64,000 bases of DNA from Deroplatys truncata (GCA_030765065.1 CM060990.1:277601341-277665340), one strand, 5' to 3'; positions 1 through 12,100 are shown, numbered from the stretch's first letter. Numbers and translations are program-made. The notes: generated from the sequence alone by a model not told the origin.

Positions 1-595
1 AACACCTATCTTTCGCAAAAATTAACTCCTTTTCATTTTGTATGGAATTTTAAGTACATAACTGCATAATTCATCCTTCATTTATTGTATTGGTTGACTT
101 TTTCTGTAATTTAATCTACGTTGTTTTGTACAAACATTTTATATTTATTCACAAACTGTTTTATATCATAATTTTTAACACTGGAGATTACTAGAGGTCA
201 GAACTTCATCAATTACATGTTTTTATTGATTTGGTATATTGAAAAAATGCAAATACATCTTTGCCAATCATGCTTTATAAGTTTGAATGAAGCCAAATTT
301 ATTTTGCATAAATGCATCTTTTGAGGGTTTTTCCTTTTAAATGCATATATATTTTTATTTTGCATATTTTAATGTATATATTTGCATTTTTCCCTATTTC
401 TCCCAATTTATTATTTAATTTGAACATTTCTCTGATAAAATAATATAATTTCCATGAAATATAAAAATCCCATGAGAAATATAACGCCAATTATTGTTAA
501 GGACGTTAAAGTTTTGCAACAATGGCTACTTCTGCTATTATGTTCTTCTGATTAAGTATAATCAAAACCTTCAACACCTGCGACAATGAAGCCAC
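1..595. other. AT-rich spacer, nothing recognised
   Basis: This stretch is AT-rich with short open frames only. I see no splice-bounded exon, repeat or RNA gene. It may belong to an intron of the minus-strand plastin gene whose single exon lies at 4,010-4,111, since the last plastin exons would be expected at lower coordinates; I could not find them here. Confidence 0.4.
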
Positions 596-1598
596 ATGGT
601 GTGTAGCGTTTCATTTTCAACAAGAGGTTATTCGTCAACCAGTCTTACATTAAATCCAAGTGAGAACAAGTGCACTATCGATCTGCTTTTAAATATATCC
701 GCTGACATGCTGAAAGAAAAAAGTAGCAAACAAGATTTACTGAAGAAATGGGTTTCTGAAGACAAATGTTTTTCTGCTGATGGGAAAATAGTCTTCTGTG
801 CAGTATGTGACAAACAGGTAAGTGTTTGGTTATCTAATAACTGGACAATAATTTTTATTATCTTTATTTGATTCTTGGTGACTTTTCAGAAATTAGTCTT
901 ACTAATGGGAATATTAGCAAATTATAATTTATTTGTTTTATTTGCTACAGTGTAGAATTAGGGAGGTTCATTTTTATGTTGCAATTGCCGTGTGAAAAGA
1001 AATTTCAACTCTAACAACATAAAGGGACGTCTCAACATCAAACCGAACAATTATCCCAAATATGTTCCGCTCTGGGTCAAAAAAGAGTGAATTTCGTAAA
1101 GACTTATGCAAAGCTATGGTTGCTGCCAACTTGCCTTGGCAGTTTTTGAATAATGCAGTTTTTAGACAATTTCTAGAAAAATACACCAACAGAAATATCT
1201 CTGATGAGTCTACCCTCAGAAAGGGTTACCTTCATGGATTACACGACTCAGTGAGTTTTACTTTTTGGTATTTTATCCTGCTGTTATAAAGAATATGTAA
1301 TGCAATAAAAATGTTTTAAAATAAATCTCAAATAATTAGGTATTTTGAAATTGTTTCACGTTATCAATAACATCAGGGAAGATATATGCAATAATTTTGC
1401 ATGGAATAGGATTGATGAGATGACCACTGCAGAAGGACGCTACATAGTTAATATATTAACTGGCAAACTTTGTCCAGATGGCCCATTGAATCCACATTTG
1501 CTTGCCATCTAAGAGATGGATAAACTTAATTTTCAAACAATAGCAAAGTTTGCAAATGATTCCAATTAGTAGGTAGAATACTTTTTTTGTTTTTTTAA

Positions 1599-2333
1599 CA
1601 GGGGTGGATCTAGGATCTCCTTTGCCCAGAGAAAGAATAGAGTTTTGCACCCCCTTAAGCAGCCATCCTCCTCTATACTAAAACCAGTATGTTTAATTGC
1701 TATTTCACGTTAATGAAAATTACACAAAACCATTTTACAAATAATTTATTTTACAATTCAGTGTTTCATTATTTTATTAATGTACTTAATCATAAATAAA
1801 TAGAGCTGCAGATCTAAACTGAAGTTTGAGGTTTAATAAAAAAAAGTGAGATAATATCAAAATGATTTAATCATAAAGGATGCTAAATTAGATCAAAACT
1901 GAAGTTCGAGATTTAATAAAAAAGTGAGATAATATCAAAATGATTTAATCATAAAGGATGCTAAATTAGAACACTTCAAATTACCTAGGTATTTGAAAAA
2001 ATACAGAATATGAAATTAATTCTATGAACATGTCCATTATCAGAACAGCAATGAAAAGGCAACAACAATGTGTATGGATTCCCTCCAAGGTCATGGTGTG
2101 TCAATATTGACAACATGGTGTATTATGCTCCACACAAAATCATCCATGAAACCAATTACATATTTCTCATTGTGCCAATTAAGTTTAGTGCTTAACATGA
2201 AGTGATTACTTTCAATAAGTTGTCATTTAATACATTGGTACATAATTGAAACTGGTGTAAAAATCTTTTTGGCTATTTGCCACCCCTCTAACCTGGCGCC
2301 TGGGGTAGAGTGCTTTCCACTAGATCTATCCCA
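1599..2333. mobile_element. hAT-like non-autonomous insertion (MITE)
   Basis: The left end reads CAGGGGTGGATCTAG and the right end, reverse complemented, reads TGGGATAGATCTAG, an imperfect terminal inverted repeat with the CAGGGG start usual for hAT elements. Flanks are T-rich (TTTTTTAA on the left, TTTTTTTC on the right), so an 8-bp target duplication is possible but not clear. It has no coding capacity and lies in an intron of the decayed hAT gene. It carries an internal 80-bp tandem duplication. Confidence 0.5.
1811..1969. repeat. 80-bp tandem duplication
   Basis: Two adjacent copies of an ~80-bp unit (1,811-1,890 and 1,891-1,969) start GATCTAAACTGAAG and GATCAAAACTGAAG and both end GGATGCTAAATTAG. 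They differ at only a few positions, including the length of an A run. Confidence 0.85.
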
Positions 2334-4009
2334 TTTTTTTCTATGTTTAAATTTTAATTTTGTTTGAGCAAACATTTATTTGGTGAACTATTACAGGAAT
2401 GTTGACAGGCGAGGATCCCACAGATAGGGTGATTTTGCTGGTGTCAGATGCAGCACCTTACATTATAAAAGCGGGGAAAGTGCTGAAAGCTTTTTTCCCC
2501 GATATGATCCACTAAAATGGTGTTCATTAAGGCACCACTGCAAGTCCAGAAATATAAGGGAACATCTACCTGATTTACCCCTGCCTTCAAATCCAGTAAT
2601 CACAAGATGGGGCACTTGGCAGAGAGCAACTATTTTCTATGACAAGTACTTCATGCAACTGAAAAAGGTAACTATATATTACTTTGTGTTTTATATTTAT
2701 TGTAGACTTACCCCTGCACTATTTTGTCACATTCAACCTACTTCATGAGGGAATTAAAAACAATGTTTATGCGATATTGAGTTGAAATCATTGGGGTGGA
2801 AACTGTATAAATTTGTTGCCTAATTAAAAGAAAGTATATCCACCTTACATTTTTAATGTCAAGTTTAAGTGGACAATTCAGTAAACGTTCATTACCATTA
2901 TTTCTGTGATTTACTCTACGCATGACTTGTGCCTTAGCGGGAATGCACTGATGCAACCCACAATACATTGGAAAAATAAATTAATGTTCAGTGCAATTTT
3001 AGGGATTCTACAAATTCTTTGCTACTTTTTAAAATCTGCAAAAATATATATAAACTTTAGAATAAATTTTCACTTGTTTCAGGTTCTGGCAGGGTTTCAT
3101 GCAAATGAAAGTGTTTCCATTCAGAGAACACATGAGATTGTGAATCAAAGGAACCTCTGAAATGAGCCGTCTTGTGTGACTGCTAATTTCTCCATAATAG
3201 AGAGCAGTGTAACCATGCTAGAAAATGTAGCTAATCCTCTAACAAAATATCTTACAGTTCTGCAAAAGGTGAAAGATGCATTGGAAACAGTTCCTGGATC
3301 CAAGGTACAGCAGTGGCTGCAAAATTTAAGTTTGTGTTAGAGAAAACTCCTGGCTATGATGAAATGCGCCAAATTGCTGACATTCTCAGTGGATAACTTC
3401 AGATAACATAATGACTCCTTAATTTAAACCGCAGTTCAGTACAGTTTAAGTCAAGCCCAGTATAAGCTTGGCTTATTGCTTGAACTACACACTGTAAAAC
3501 TCAACTGTAACTTAAGTTTCCAGTTAAACCCTATTTGAAGCTTAAGCTTAAACTGTGAAACCAGACCTTTGAGACGCAACAACAGCAGGAAATCTTCCAT
3601 AAATATCTCACTTCACTACAATTTGTTTTCACATAGGAATCATACATCAAGGTTGTGTGCACTAAAAGTATAGACTTTTTGGCATTATAACAGCATTAAC
3701 ACTGCAACACATGGTCTCATAACATATCAGTCTCTCTACAGCACATGCTTTGTGCCAACTAGTTAGCTGGCACACAGAGGGAAGGGAAAATGATGGGGGA
3801 ACAGAACCAGTTAGAAACAGTGCAGTGCAGGGCAAGCAATTTCCTGTAATATGGCCATGCGTAAAAATGATGGCTCTGTAGTAAAAGAAGACACTGCATT
3901 CCATGGAGGTGGTGGTGGTGATGGTGCATTTCTGGGTATGCAAGCTTGACACATATGAACAAAATTGAGCATTATATACTGTACACTACAATGTTATGAC
4001 GACACTTAC

Positions 4010-4111
4010 CTCTTCATTGCCTCCTTCTTTAACAAGGTCATAGTTAATTGTTCCTGGCTTGATGACATCAATCAGATCAATCACCACTTTAGCATCTGAG
4101 ATTGAAGAATC
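4010..4111 (-). CDS. Fim: single internal exon of plastin/fimbrin (actin bundler)
   Basis: The minus strand shows an acceptor (TTTTGTAG), 102 bp of open frame and a consensus donor (GTAAGT). The 34 codons begin DSSISDAKVVIDLIDVIKP and continue GTINYDLVKEGGNEE. This matches the segment of plastins near the C terminus, in the last calponin-homology domain, where animal family members read DLIDAI-P-INYDLVK. Plastin/fimbrin cross-links actin filaments through four CH domains and carries N-terminal EF hands; this exon would form part of the second actin-binding domain. Both boundaries are phase 0, so the exon could be skipped in frame. The neighbouring plastin exons were not found, so its introns on both sides must be long and filled with repeats. 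The gene symbol follows the Drosophila name. Confidence 0.8.
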
Positions 4112-4773
4112 CTACAAAACAATCAGCATTACTTAGTGGCTTTAAAATTAACATGGTCACAGAGTTTGTAAAGTTACTACAGTAACTCCTGCAGAAGCCA
4201 AACAATAATAAGAACCTTAGAAAATAATTCAGGAATGTGAATACTTATTGAGCATATACTAGTGCTGTCTTTAAGCTATTTTTTTTGGAAGCCATAATTA
4301 AGTTTAGTTTTTCCTACTTTTATCAATTGATTATTTTACCAATGCCCAGCTGTTATAAATGGTGGATGTGATAGATTTCTATAACTTTAGTGGCGATTTC
4401 ATAAGATATACAGACTTAAATATTATGGTAACACATTTGTTTTTCTTTTCTTTTTCTCTGGGCACTGAATTTACCATAAAAGCAAATTTGTCACCAAATT
4501 TCATTATGGCATTGTGTATTACCTTTAATTATCTAAATGTACTTAAGGTTATAGCAATAGAAAGAAGCTGAACATATTTTTCCTACTATGCTTACTTGTA
4601 AAGCAAACATATTTTGTACAATTTACTAACACACTTACTGTAAAATCAGAAACTAAACAGATTTTTCCTCTGTATCTATCTTATAAAACCAAACATGTTT
4701 TGTACAAGTACTTCTAAACTTTCCACACAATCTTAATTCTCATGGTGTCCAAAAAATTATGACTTACCTTATA
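4112..4773. other. probable plastin intron, nothing recognised
   Basis: AT-rich sequence directly upstream (minus-strand sense) of the plastin exon. No coding signal beyond chance frames, and no clear repeat before the small fold-back element at 4,774. Confidence 0.4.
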
Positions 4774-4892
4774 CAGTGCGGGTGTTTTAAGGTAAGGCCA
4801 TGGTTCATTGTATGCAGAGTACTGAGGTCACTGCAATACAGCATGCTTTGCATATTGCCCGTGTGTGGCCTTACCTTAAAATGCATTCACTG
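4774..4892. mobile_element. 119-bp Tc1/mariner-type MITE
   Basis: The left end CAGTGCGGGTGTTTTAAGG and the right end, read in reverse as CAGTGAATGCATTTTAAGG, form a TIR of about 28 bp with a few mismatches; it continues into TAAGGCCA on both sides. TA dinucleotides flank both ends (4,772-4,773 and 4,893-4,894). A CAGTG start with TA duplication is typical of Tc1/mariner-related miniature elements. It has no coding capacity. Confidence 0.7.
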
Positions 4893-5389
4893 TATTACAC
4901 AAGTCCATCAAAAGTAAGTGTCAAGAGTTGCTAAGAGCAGATTATTTCAAGCAGCTGGGAGATGAAATTTTGCATAAAGAAGTTCAATGTGGAATCTTCC
5001 ACATGTATTGACTACTTATAGGCTAAAAATTAGTGGTATCTGGATGTAACTAAAGTACTCAGTATGCTTAAAAAACTTTCCAGATTGTTGGAACATCACT
5101 GCTGTTATTCAATTGAAACAAAGAAAGTGGGATAACTTGTAACCGAGAAAGTATCCCAAAGTCCCCCAAATCGTATCACAGTAAAAGAAGAAGCTTTGTA
5201 GCCAATGAAACAAACATCTGGAATGGTAGTAAGATGATTAAGGTTTCTAACGGAGTTGCTTTACAAACACTTTCAGGTTATAAATACATTGTGAGTAAAC
5301 ATTCTCATCTTTTATCAAAAAGTTCAATTTCTCAATGATAGGGGTTTTTGAACCTGTATGGGATTCTCTACATGGTGCCATATCACTGT

Positions 5390-8300
5390 GCAGAATTATT
5401 AAGGCACACACTGATGAGAGATGACAGTTAAGGCATGTTTAACTTCAATTTTGACAACCTCCATGAATGAGTATAGCATCAATCCAGAAATCTGATGAGT
5501 AATGAATTGAAACAGACTCTGGACAGTGACAGTTGAAAGCTCCTCCAGTTTTGGAAACTTACTCACAAAAATGAGGGCTCTATGGTGAGCATGTGCTGGG
5601 CACTTGGACAAGAGATGGGCAGTTGTCTCATCTGCCTGTTAACTCTGTCTACAGGCAGGATTCACTTGCTGTCCCATTCCATGCAGGTGCCCTCTAAGCA
5701 GATAACATCCTGTAAAAAGCTCTATTGTCCATGAGGGCTTTTCCTTGCTTAATTTTAGCAGTCCTTATGACCTGCTTCTGTCCAATCCCCATGTGAGATC
5801 TTTGGGTTGTCTGAAACCTACAGACAAGTCACAATACTTCTCATATTCTAAGAGCAACCAGTCCCTGATAGCTAGCCCCAGGACTGGATCAGGTCCAATA
5901 CTGAGTTTCCTTCTTAGTAACTTAATCTTTTCTTTCATAGGCCAGAATCCCTACATACCTTGGCACCCAACTCAACTGAACTGAATTGTGAGTAGCTAGT
6001 GCAGAATTCTAAGATGAACCTTGACTTAAAACCAAGTAGTTATGAGGGGCTTCAGGCCTGCCTGACTTATCTGAGAGCATATAAATCTGTCTATTTCTAT
6101 AGCATCTTCTTTATTCTCTCTCATGTATTAGCTAAAATAGCAAATATCTCTGTCTGAAAGACCATGGCATATTTTGCCCAAGTTAAATTATAGCTTAATG
6201 CTACAGCCATACAGTCTGGCCCCTGTACCAAATGTGGTTTTAGAAGCATCAGTATACCAGATTGGGCCTTCTTTTTCTTCAGGTTTAACCTGTTGTTCCC
6301 ATTCACTGTATTTAGGATAAGAGACAGTAATGAGAGTTTCTTCAGACAAAAACCTCGGTTTTAAAATGTTGGTCCTCATATTAAGCATCCTTAAAAGTTT
6401 TTTGTCCCAGGGTAGTTTGAGGTGGTCTAAGTGCCCATTAAGGGAACTTCAGTTTGATGCTTTAAACTATGGGATACCCCAAATGCCTCTGCATCAATCA
6501 GGATGAGTAAGGGGGCGAGTTCCAATACCATTTCAATGGCTGCAGTGGGGGTAGCTCTCAATGCCCCTGTAATAGCAATGCAAAACACCCTTTGCAACCG
6601 GCTAGATTCAATTCTGCACTGTCTTCATTTAACTCTTGGCCACCAATACAATGCAGTGTAACAGAAAGGGGGTTTAACCATTTAAATATTGTGGTGTATA
6701 TTTAATACATCACTTTGGGTTTTAGTCCCCATGTCTTGACAAATAGGCTTCTACAGTTCAAAAGACCCTGTAAACCTTGGCAATTAAGTGACCTAAATGG
6801 TCTTTCCAAATCAATTTCTTGTCTAAAAGAAACTAAGGTATTTGACTTGTAATGAATATGGTATAGTCTTACCAAATACAGAGGTTTCTTTAAGGTCCTG
6901 GTATTCCTCATTCTGGTTAAGGCCACTGTTTTACTTGGATTGATAAAAAATTTAGTTATATCCCACCATGTCTAAATTTTCCTGAGTGCAAATTGAAGTA
7001 ATTCAGCAACATTAGGAAATTTCCTTTTGATGATAATAGCAGTATCATCCACAAATCCAATGGTATGAAAACTGGCATCTTTGAATTGCCACACTAGTCC
7101 ATCCACTGCCAGGTTCCAAAGCAGGAGAGGACTTCTCCCTGTAGGCAATCCCTGACAGTAGATAGAACAATCATCTCTCCAAAGATGCTCAAGGTCAGCT
7201 CTCTATTGGTTAATGTATAATGTATCCACCTACAAATAATTGGGTACATTATGCTCTTGAAAGCCTTTCACAATTACTTCACAGTAAGTCTTATCAAAGG
7301 CACCTTCTATATTGAGAAATGCACCAATGGCACTCTCTTTGGAAGCCAGCAACTTCTCTATAGCAGCTACTACATGATGAAGTGCTGTTTCTGTCAATTT
7401 CCCAGACTGATAGGCAAATTGTTACCTGTATGGTGGGGCATTTCCCAGTACACTGTCTCTTCTGTGTTTACCAACTAATCTCTCTAATCCTTTATGGAAA
7501 AAGGAAGAGAGGCTTACTGGATGATATGCCTTTGCCTAGGCATAGCTAGGATAGCTGGGCTTGGGAATAAACATTACTCAAGACTTCCTCCATGCCAGTG
7601 GAATGTAGCCAAGGGCTATGCAATTTCCATAAATTCTGCAGAGCAAGGACTGAATGGAACCAACTCCCTGTTGCAGCAATGCAGGAAATAATAAGTCAGG
7701 TCCTGGTGATTTAAATGGTTCAAACGAAATGATAGTCCATCTGACTTTCGTTATACTGGCCATACCTTATTAATTAGGTTCCAGTTCCCTCTGTCACAGC
7801 ATGCGCGATGCAGATTGCTCTGCTCCTGATCATTTGGTTGATCATTAATTACCTTTGAATCTTGAAAATGAATGCTAGGTGAATGCAATAGCATTTCCAG
7901 TCCAGACTGAGTATAAATGCTTGGGCAGTTTAATGGTGCCAATTGCCTTATTAGCATTTTTAGCCATGAATGACTCTTGACTCTCAAGCTAGTGGGAATA
8001 TCTTCTATACCTGGCAGTACAGCCTCCATGAATGTATTTTGGCTTTACGGATGGCTTTATTGTAACTGGTTCATGCTTCCGGGCAAGGGTTTCAAATGCT
8101 AGTTCTTCTGGCAAATTTGAATGTCTCCTTGCTTTCTTCCTAAGCACATTAAGCTCTCTAGACCACCAAGGAGGCAACTTGGCAAGCATATGACCTTAGC
8201 CTAACAATTTTGGTAGTAGAATTGGAAAATGGGCTGCTGCAGCTGGTCAGCAGTCAACTCCACATCCAGTACCAAATTAACATTCTTCAGTGTTCCTGAT

Positions 8301-9020
8301 ACTGATAGGTCCCTTTTATACCCATCCCAACCAGTAATCATTGAGCTCCTATATGTCACAGGGTTAATAACCAAGACCTAATATTAAAGCAAATGTGTCT
8401 ATGATCAGATGCAAAACATATGAAGATTCATGTCCATTAGAAACTAGGTATTCAATAAGTGTAGTCCCTAGGGTAATATCAATGATGTCCCCCCTTTGAG
8501 AAGTAAAAAAGATAAGTTCATTGCCTTTATTCAGAATATTTAGCTTTGTACTTACAAAATATTCCTATCAGTTGCTTTCCTCTCGGATTGATGTCAGTGC
8601 TGCCCCATAAAACATGGTGAGCATTGGCATCAGTCCCTATGATGAGTTCCTTATCCATCTGGTTGCAGTGAGTCACCAAGTTCCTCACTCCCTCCGATGG
8701 CAAATTAGATTTATCATAAGTTAGGCACACTGATGAGAACAGTACTGCTCCCTTCCTGCCTTCTACCATCAACATGTTTTAACAACAGTAGCATCCATAG
8801 AATAGTACTTTACAGCAATGCATTTAACCAATTCCTAGCATAGATGCAAGTTCTTGAGTTATCAGTGTTGGGGATAACGATGCACACCCAGTACAACTTA
8901 CTCCCCTTGCAGCACCCTTGTACAACCAAGGTTCCTGTATGAGGCTATGCCAGCTATTTGCTTAATAGCAGAGTCTGCTTTGCAGTGCTGCTAGTTAATC
9001 TGAACTACTTTCATAGCAAG
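5390..9020 (-). mobile_element. decayed LOA/R1-type LINE with EN, RT and RNase H
   Basis: Read on the minus strand, fragments of one LINE ORF2 appear in the correct order. An N-terminal endonuclease is at about 8,960-8,530 (LIQEPWLYKGAARG, then LIIGTDANAHHVLWGSTD). A linker is at about 8,190-7,990 (PPWWSRELNVLRKKARR). Reverse transcriptase runs about 7,760-6,700 (PFKSPGPD near its start, KTWGLKPKVMY near its end). An RNase H segment with WYTDASKTTFGTGARLYG is at 6,260. A C-terminal cysteine-type tail with TTAHLLSKCPAH is at 5,600. A C-terminal RNase H points to the LOA/I/R1 group rather than Jockey. Many frame changes and stops separate the pieces, so it is an old copy; its ends are approximate. 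Confidence 0.75.
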
Positions 9021-9402
9021 GTTAAACATGGCACTTTCCTTATACCAGTAAAAGGTGCTGGTTGTGTATCTCTTCCAGTTTTCCTTGTTTCCCTGGCCTT
9101 CCTTTTTTCCTTCTTGCTACACCACATGCATTTTTGTCCAGGTGAGTCTATTCACAGATGATGCAGTTTTGTGCATCTTTTTATCTGATGATGGCTCTCC
9201 CTCAACTGTAGGAACCCTAACATTTCACCAACACCACCTAGAGTAACAGGCCTGATTAATGCTTTCACAGAAAACAAAATGGTCATTCCAGTTAGGCTAT
9301 ATATGCTAGGGCTTTTACAGAATTTAGTGGAAACTAAATATGTTTGGATGATTGATTTAAGAAGATTATTGCTTAGTTGGTGTTTATAATGTATTTTCAA
9401 CA

Positions 9403-9555
9403 AACGGCTTTTAAGTGCTGTATCCCTTACTCTACAGGAAATTATAAAAATAGCAGTAAAGTCATTGTGTTCAAATTCCCAAAGGATGAGCATGTGAAGG
9501 AGCTGTGGTTAAAAGCCATTAAAAGAGAGAATTATTCACTGATCAGTAACTTAGA
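9403..9555 (+). CDS. orphan THAP zinc-finger exon
   Basis: After a likely acceptor (CGGCTTTTAAG) the frame reads CCIPYSTGNYKNSSK, then VIVFKFPKDEHVKELWLKAI, the N-terminal half of a THAP DNA-binding domain (usually C-x-V-x-x-C-x-GNY, F-x-FPKD, W-x-x-AI). The second zinc Cys is Ser here. The distal Cys/His pair is not in this block and would need a following exon; the nearest donor would be the rare GC type (GAG/GCAAGT at about 9,555). No partner exon was found, so this is either an exon of a larger host or P/Kolobok-type gene or a relic. Confidence 0.55.
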
Positions 9556-9639
9556 GGCAAGTCTAATATTTGCTTTAATATTACAATCCAGATGTGCATA
9601 CAAATATAATGTAATTACCAGGCTTAAGTGAGGCGGTGC

Positions 9640-10190
9640 ACTGGGGTAATGTTTACCTGTGAGGCCATGTACAATCTGCTTCGTGACTAGAGGTACAATA
9701 CATTTGTCTCTCTCATTCTGATGTATGTGTACTACTTCGTTTTTCACCATCACTAGACTGTACTGTTTACAGTAGCAAATAAAGCAGTGCATTGGCATCT
9801 TTGTTTACATCAACAGTACTGTGTTTACGGAACTCTTTAGTAAGGTTGCATATACAATGGCTACTAACTTGTCCCAGATCCTTAGCCTGCTAATTACTGT
9901 CCAATCACTTGTGTTTGCATGGCACTGCCTATATAGTTTTTTGCGAGTCTCACAATTCATAATGTAATGATATGCATATGTGTAATACATTCACTTTCTG
10001 TGCTTAGGTTTTAATCTTATAATACAGAGATGGGAACTGGGTGGAATAGAAACATCATAACAACTTCACTCCTCTTTCTGTGCATGTGCAAAATACTGGG
10101 TCAATGTATGGCCGCCCCATTTCTACACAGCCATAGTCTGCTTCAGTGGCATAGCAGTTGAATAGTTAATGTATGAATGCATTATTTTAG
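9640..10190. other. spacer, nothing recognised
   Basis: No coding signal, repeat structure or RNA gene was seen between the THAP exon and the tandem duplication that follows. Confidence 0.35.
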
Positions 10191-10422
10191 TAAGTAAAAT
10201 GTAATTGGCAACATTTAGTGAAATCAATGTAACTATCCTCCTCCATATAAGGGTTTATGAATATATTACAAACACACCTTGGAATTTAAAGAAATTTTCA
10301 CTTGTAAATAAAGAAAATGCAATTGGCAACATTTAGTGACATCAAAATAACTATTCTTATCCAAATAAGATCTTATAAATATTCAAAAAACACACAATGG
10401 AATTTAAGGGAATTTTCACTTG
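10191..10422. repeat. tandem duplication, unit about 118 bp
   Basis: Two adjacent diverged copies share AATTGGCAACATTTAGTGA near the start and GGAATTTAA followed by TTTTCACTTG at the end. The first runs about 10,191-10,305 and the second about 10,309-10,422. It is non-coding. Confidence 0.75.
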
Positions 10423-10529
10423 TTTTGGCATGATTATTAGATCTTTCGACACCTATTTTTCATTAGTTTGTGTATATTTGGTTCTGAAGTAGTGTTTGCC
10501 AAATGTAAAGTGAAAGATAAATGGTGATC

Positions 10530-11097
10530 ACTTATGTAGCATCGTAGGTTTGTTTGAATTGATTAATTTTGGAAAATAACTGCTTGCAGCTATACATAGA
10601 ACCAGACATCGAAATCATACGTCCTCCAAGATTTATCAAGTTTGGGTACTTATCCACAGATAATATTAAATACAAATCTATGCCATTTTTACCTGATGCT
10701 TTTAGTGTACTGTTCCATGAGTCAATTAGTTGTAAATGCAAATTAATGGGAGCTTCTATGGCACTGAAAAACCATAAGTTTGAAAACGGTGTATATCTTT
10801 ATCCATTTCTTTTAGGTCTGCAAATCTTGTTTCACATTCCAAGTGGAGGTTCTCCAAAACTGAAATATATGATGGGTATAGGTGCAACTGCTTGTTTTCT
10901 AATGAATTTAAATGGGGCAAATGATTATGTCTCTACATCAGAACTCTTCTGCGATTCTGTCAGCAACTGTGCAGGTGACAGACTGATGCACTTTAATTGT
11001 TTGACAGTATTAGGGCAAGCATCTTCTGCAGCTATAACTAAACAGTCTTTAATATTCTCCCCCACTGTAAATGGTTTCATTTTTTCTGCATATATTT
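10530..11097 (-). pseudogene. internally deleted hAT transposase (GTF2IRD2/ZBED-like)
   Basis: On the minus strand the left part reads MKPFTVGENIKDCLVIAAED, then CISLSPAQLLTESQ, like the start of the catalytic region of GTF2IRD2/FAM200-type hAT proteins. The right part reads NLHLECETRFADLKEMDKDI, then INLHLQLIDSWNSTLK and MYSCKQLFSKIN, which is the C-terminal hAT dimerisation region. The middle of the catalytic domain between them is absent, and there are stops and frame changes. A 176-codon frame on the opposite strand over the same DNA is a shadow. Confidence 0.7.
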
Positions 11098-11199
11098 AGA
11101 AATGTGATAGCTGACACAAACCACTTGTTTGCTGTGATTTGTTGACTATCTTGTGCATTTTTGTCTGAGTTTTGCCTTTTTAGACATTCTACAAACTAC

Positions 11200-11465
11200 T
11201 TCCAGTCGTTCCCTATAATAGATAAGAAATTCTGATGTTGATAAATAATAATTAATAATAATCTGTGGTTATTTGACGAAGGTGGTGTTCTGCATTTAAG
11301 GCCTGTAGCCATCGTCAGTGTGCTGGAATTTTGTCCTGCAGGAGTTCTTATACATGCAGTAAATCTACTGACGTAAGGCTGTGGGATTTTGAGCTCACTT
11401 AAAATGGCAACGACCTTAGCCAGGATCGAACCTGCAACTGAATCACCAAGGTCAACTGATGTTGA
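11200..11465 (-). repeat. possible tRNA-derived SINE
   Basis: On the minus strand the sequence TTGCAGGTTCGATCCTGGC matches a tRNA T-arm and a pol III B box, followed by about 200 bp of body and an A/T-rich tail (ATTATTAATTATT). No good A box was found upstream, so the 5' end is uncertain. It is a different family from the SINE at 17.5, 18.2 and 29.2 kb. Confidence 0.35.
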
Positions 11466-11519
11466 TATAAAGTTGTGTAGAATTATATTATGCTGCTCAT
11501 TACATTTACTAGTCAACAA

Positions 11520-12100
11520 TCATTTGTAACAGCTAAATGTTAATTCTACAATTTATTACAGTTTATAAGTAAACAATACCTGAAATGATACTTTTTCCAT
11601 ACTTCCTGGCATGTTTCATATTAAGTGCCATCTAATGTTAAAATATGTAATAAAACGGATATTACAAGGCATATCAAACAAAAACACTTTTTCATTTTGT
11701 TGAATACGAAATAATCCAATTCCCATTCCTTACGGAACGAATATTATTTCTAGGATGTGCCATACTCCTCCTTAGCTATAAGTAACAAACCACCGATTGC
11801 ATCCATGCTCCTTATGTTATGTAACAGGTGTGCAAATGCTGTTTGAGTAGGCGAAGGTGATAGGAGGGGAAATGCTTTCTGCACTCAATGAGTGCCGCTT
11901 TCCGATCCATGGTCTAATAAGTAACTGGCTATTTAAGTATTAAACAGCTACATAGGTATTTAAATATATAAAAGGTTTTGGCATTTGGTAGCATATTTAT
12001 AACCTAACCTAATCTAACCAAACAAACATAATTTTCCAAAACTGTGTAAATTAGTATTGATGGACCTCCAGTTGATTTTTCAGTATATGTCTGACATTCA
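11520..12100. other. spacer, nothing recognised
   Basis: AT-rich DNA without coding signal. A short AACCTAACCTAATCTAACC run at about 12,001 resembles the insect telomere repeat but is only about three degenerate units. Confidence 0.35.

Larger units (their letters stand above)
596..3395 (+). pseudogene. decayed spliced hAT transposase gene (CGGBP1-like)
   Basis: Five exon-like blocks read in order as a hAT protein of the CGGBP1-like kind found in arthropods. Block 1 (596-817) holds a BED-type finger start (FSADGKIVFCAVCDKQ) and ends at a consensus donor, CAG/GTAAGT. Block 2 (951-1,250) holds DLCKAMVAANLPWQFLNN and FRQFLEKYT, ending at GTGAGT. Block 3 (1,340-1,512) holds the DEMTTAEGRYIVNILTGKL block that carries the first catalytic Asp region. 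Block 4 (about 2,395-2,667) holds VSDAAPYIIKAGK and LPLPSNPVITRWGTW, ending at GTAACT. Block 5 (3,083-3,395) holds the VKDALETVPGSKVQ and EKTPGYDEM segments, with some frame loss. Stops and frame changes show it is dead. The intron in front of block 4 contains a separate insertion. Whether it was a mobile element with introns or a domesticated gene cannot be told from one copy. Confidence 0.7.

Noticed and set aside
3662-3962. Minus-strand frames of 67-96 codons with a His run
   Set aside because: The His/Thr run comes from a short GGT/GTG repeat; composition is random, there are no splice signals and no known domain.
10569-11099. 176-codon plus-strand frame
   Set aside because: It is the shadow of the minus-strand hAT fragment, whose motifs explain the sequence.
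12001-12022. Interstitial telomere repeat (CCTAA type)
   Set aside because: Only about three degenerate units, within chance for AT-rich insect DNA.
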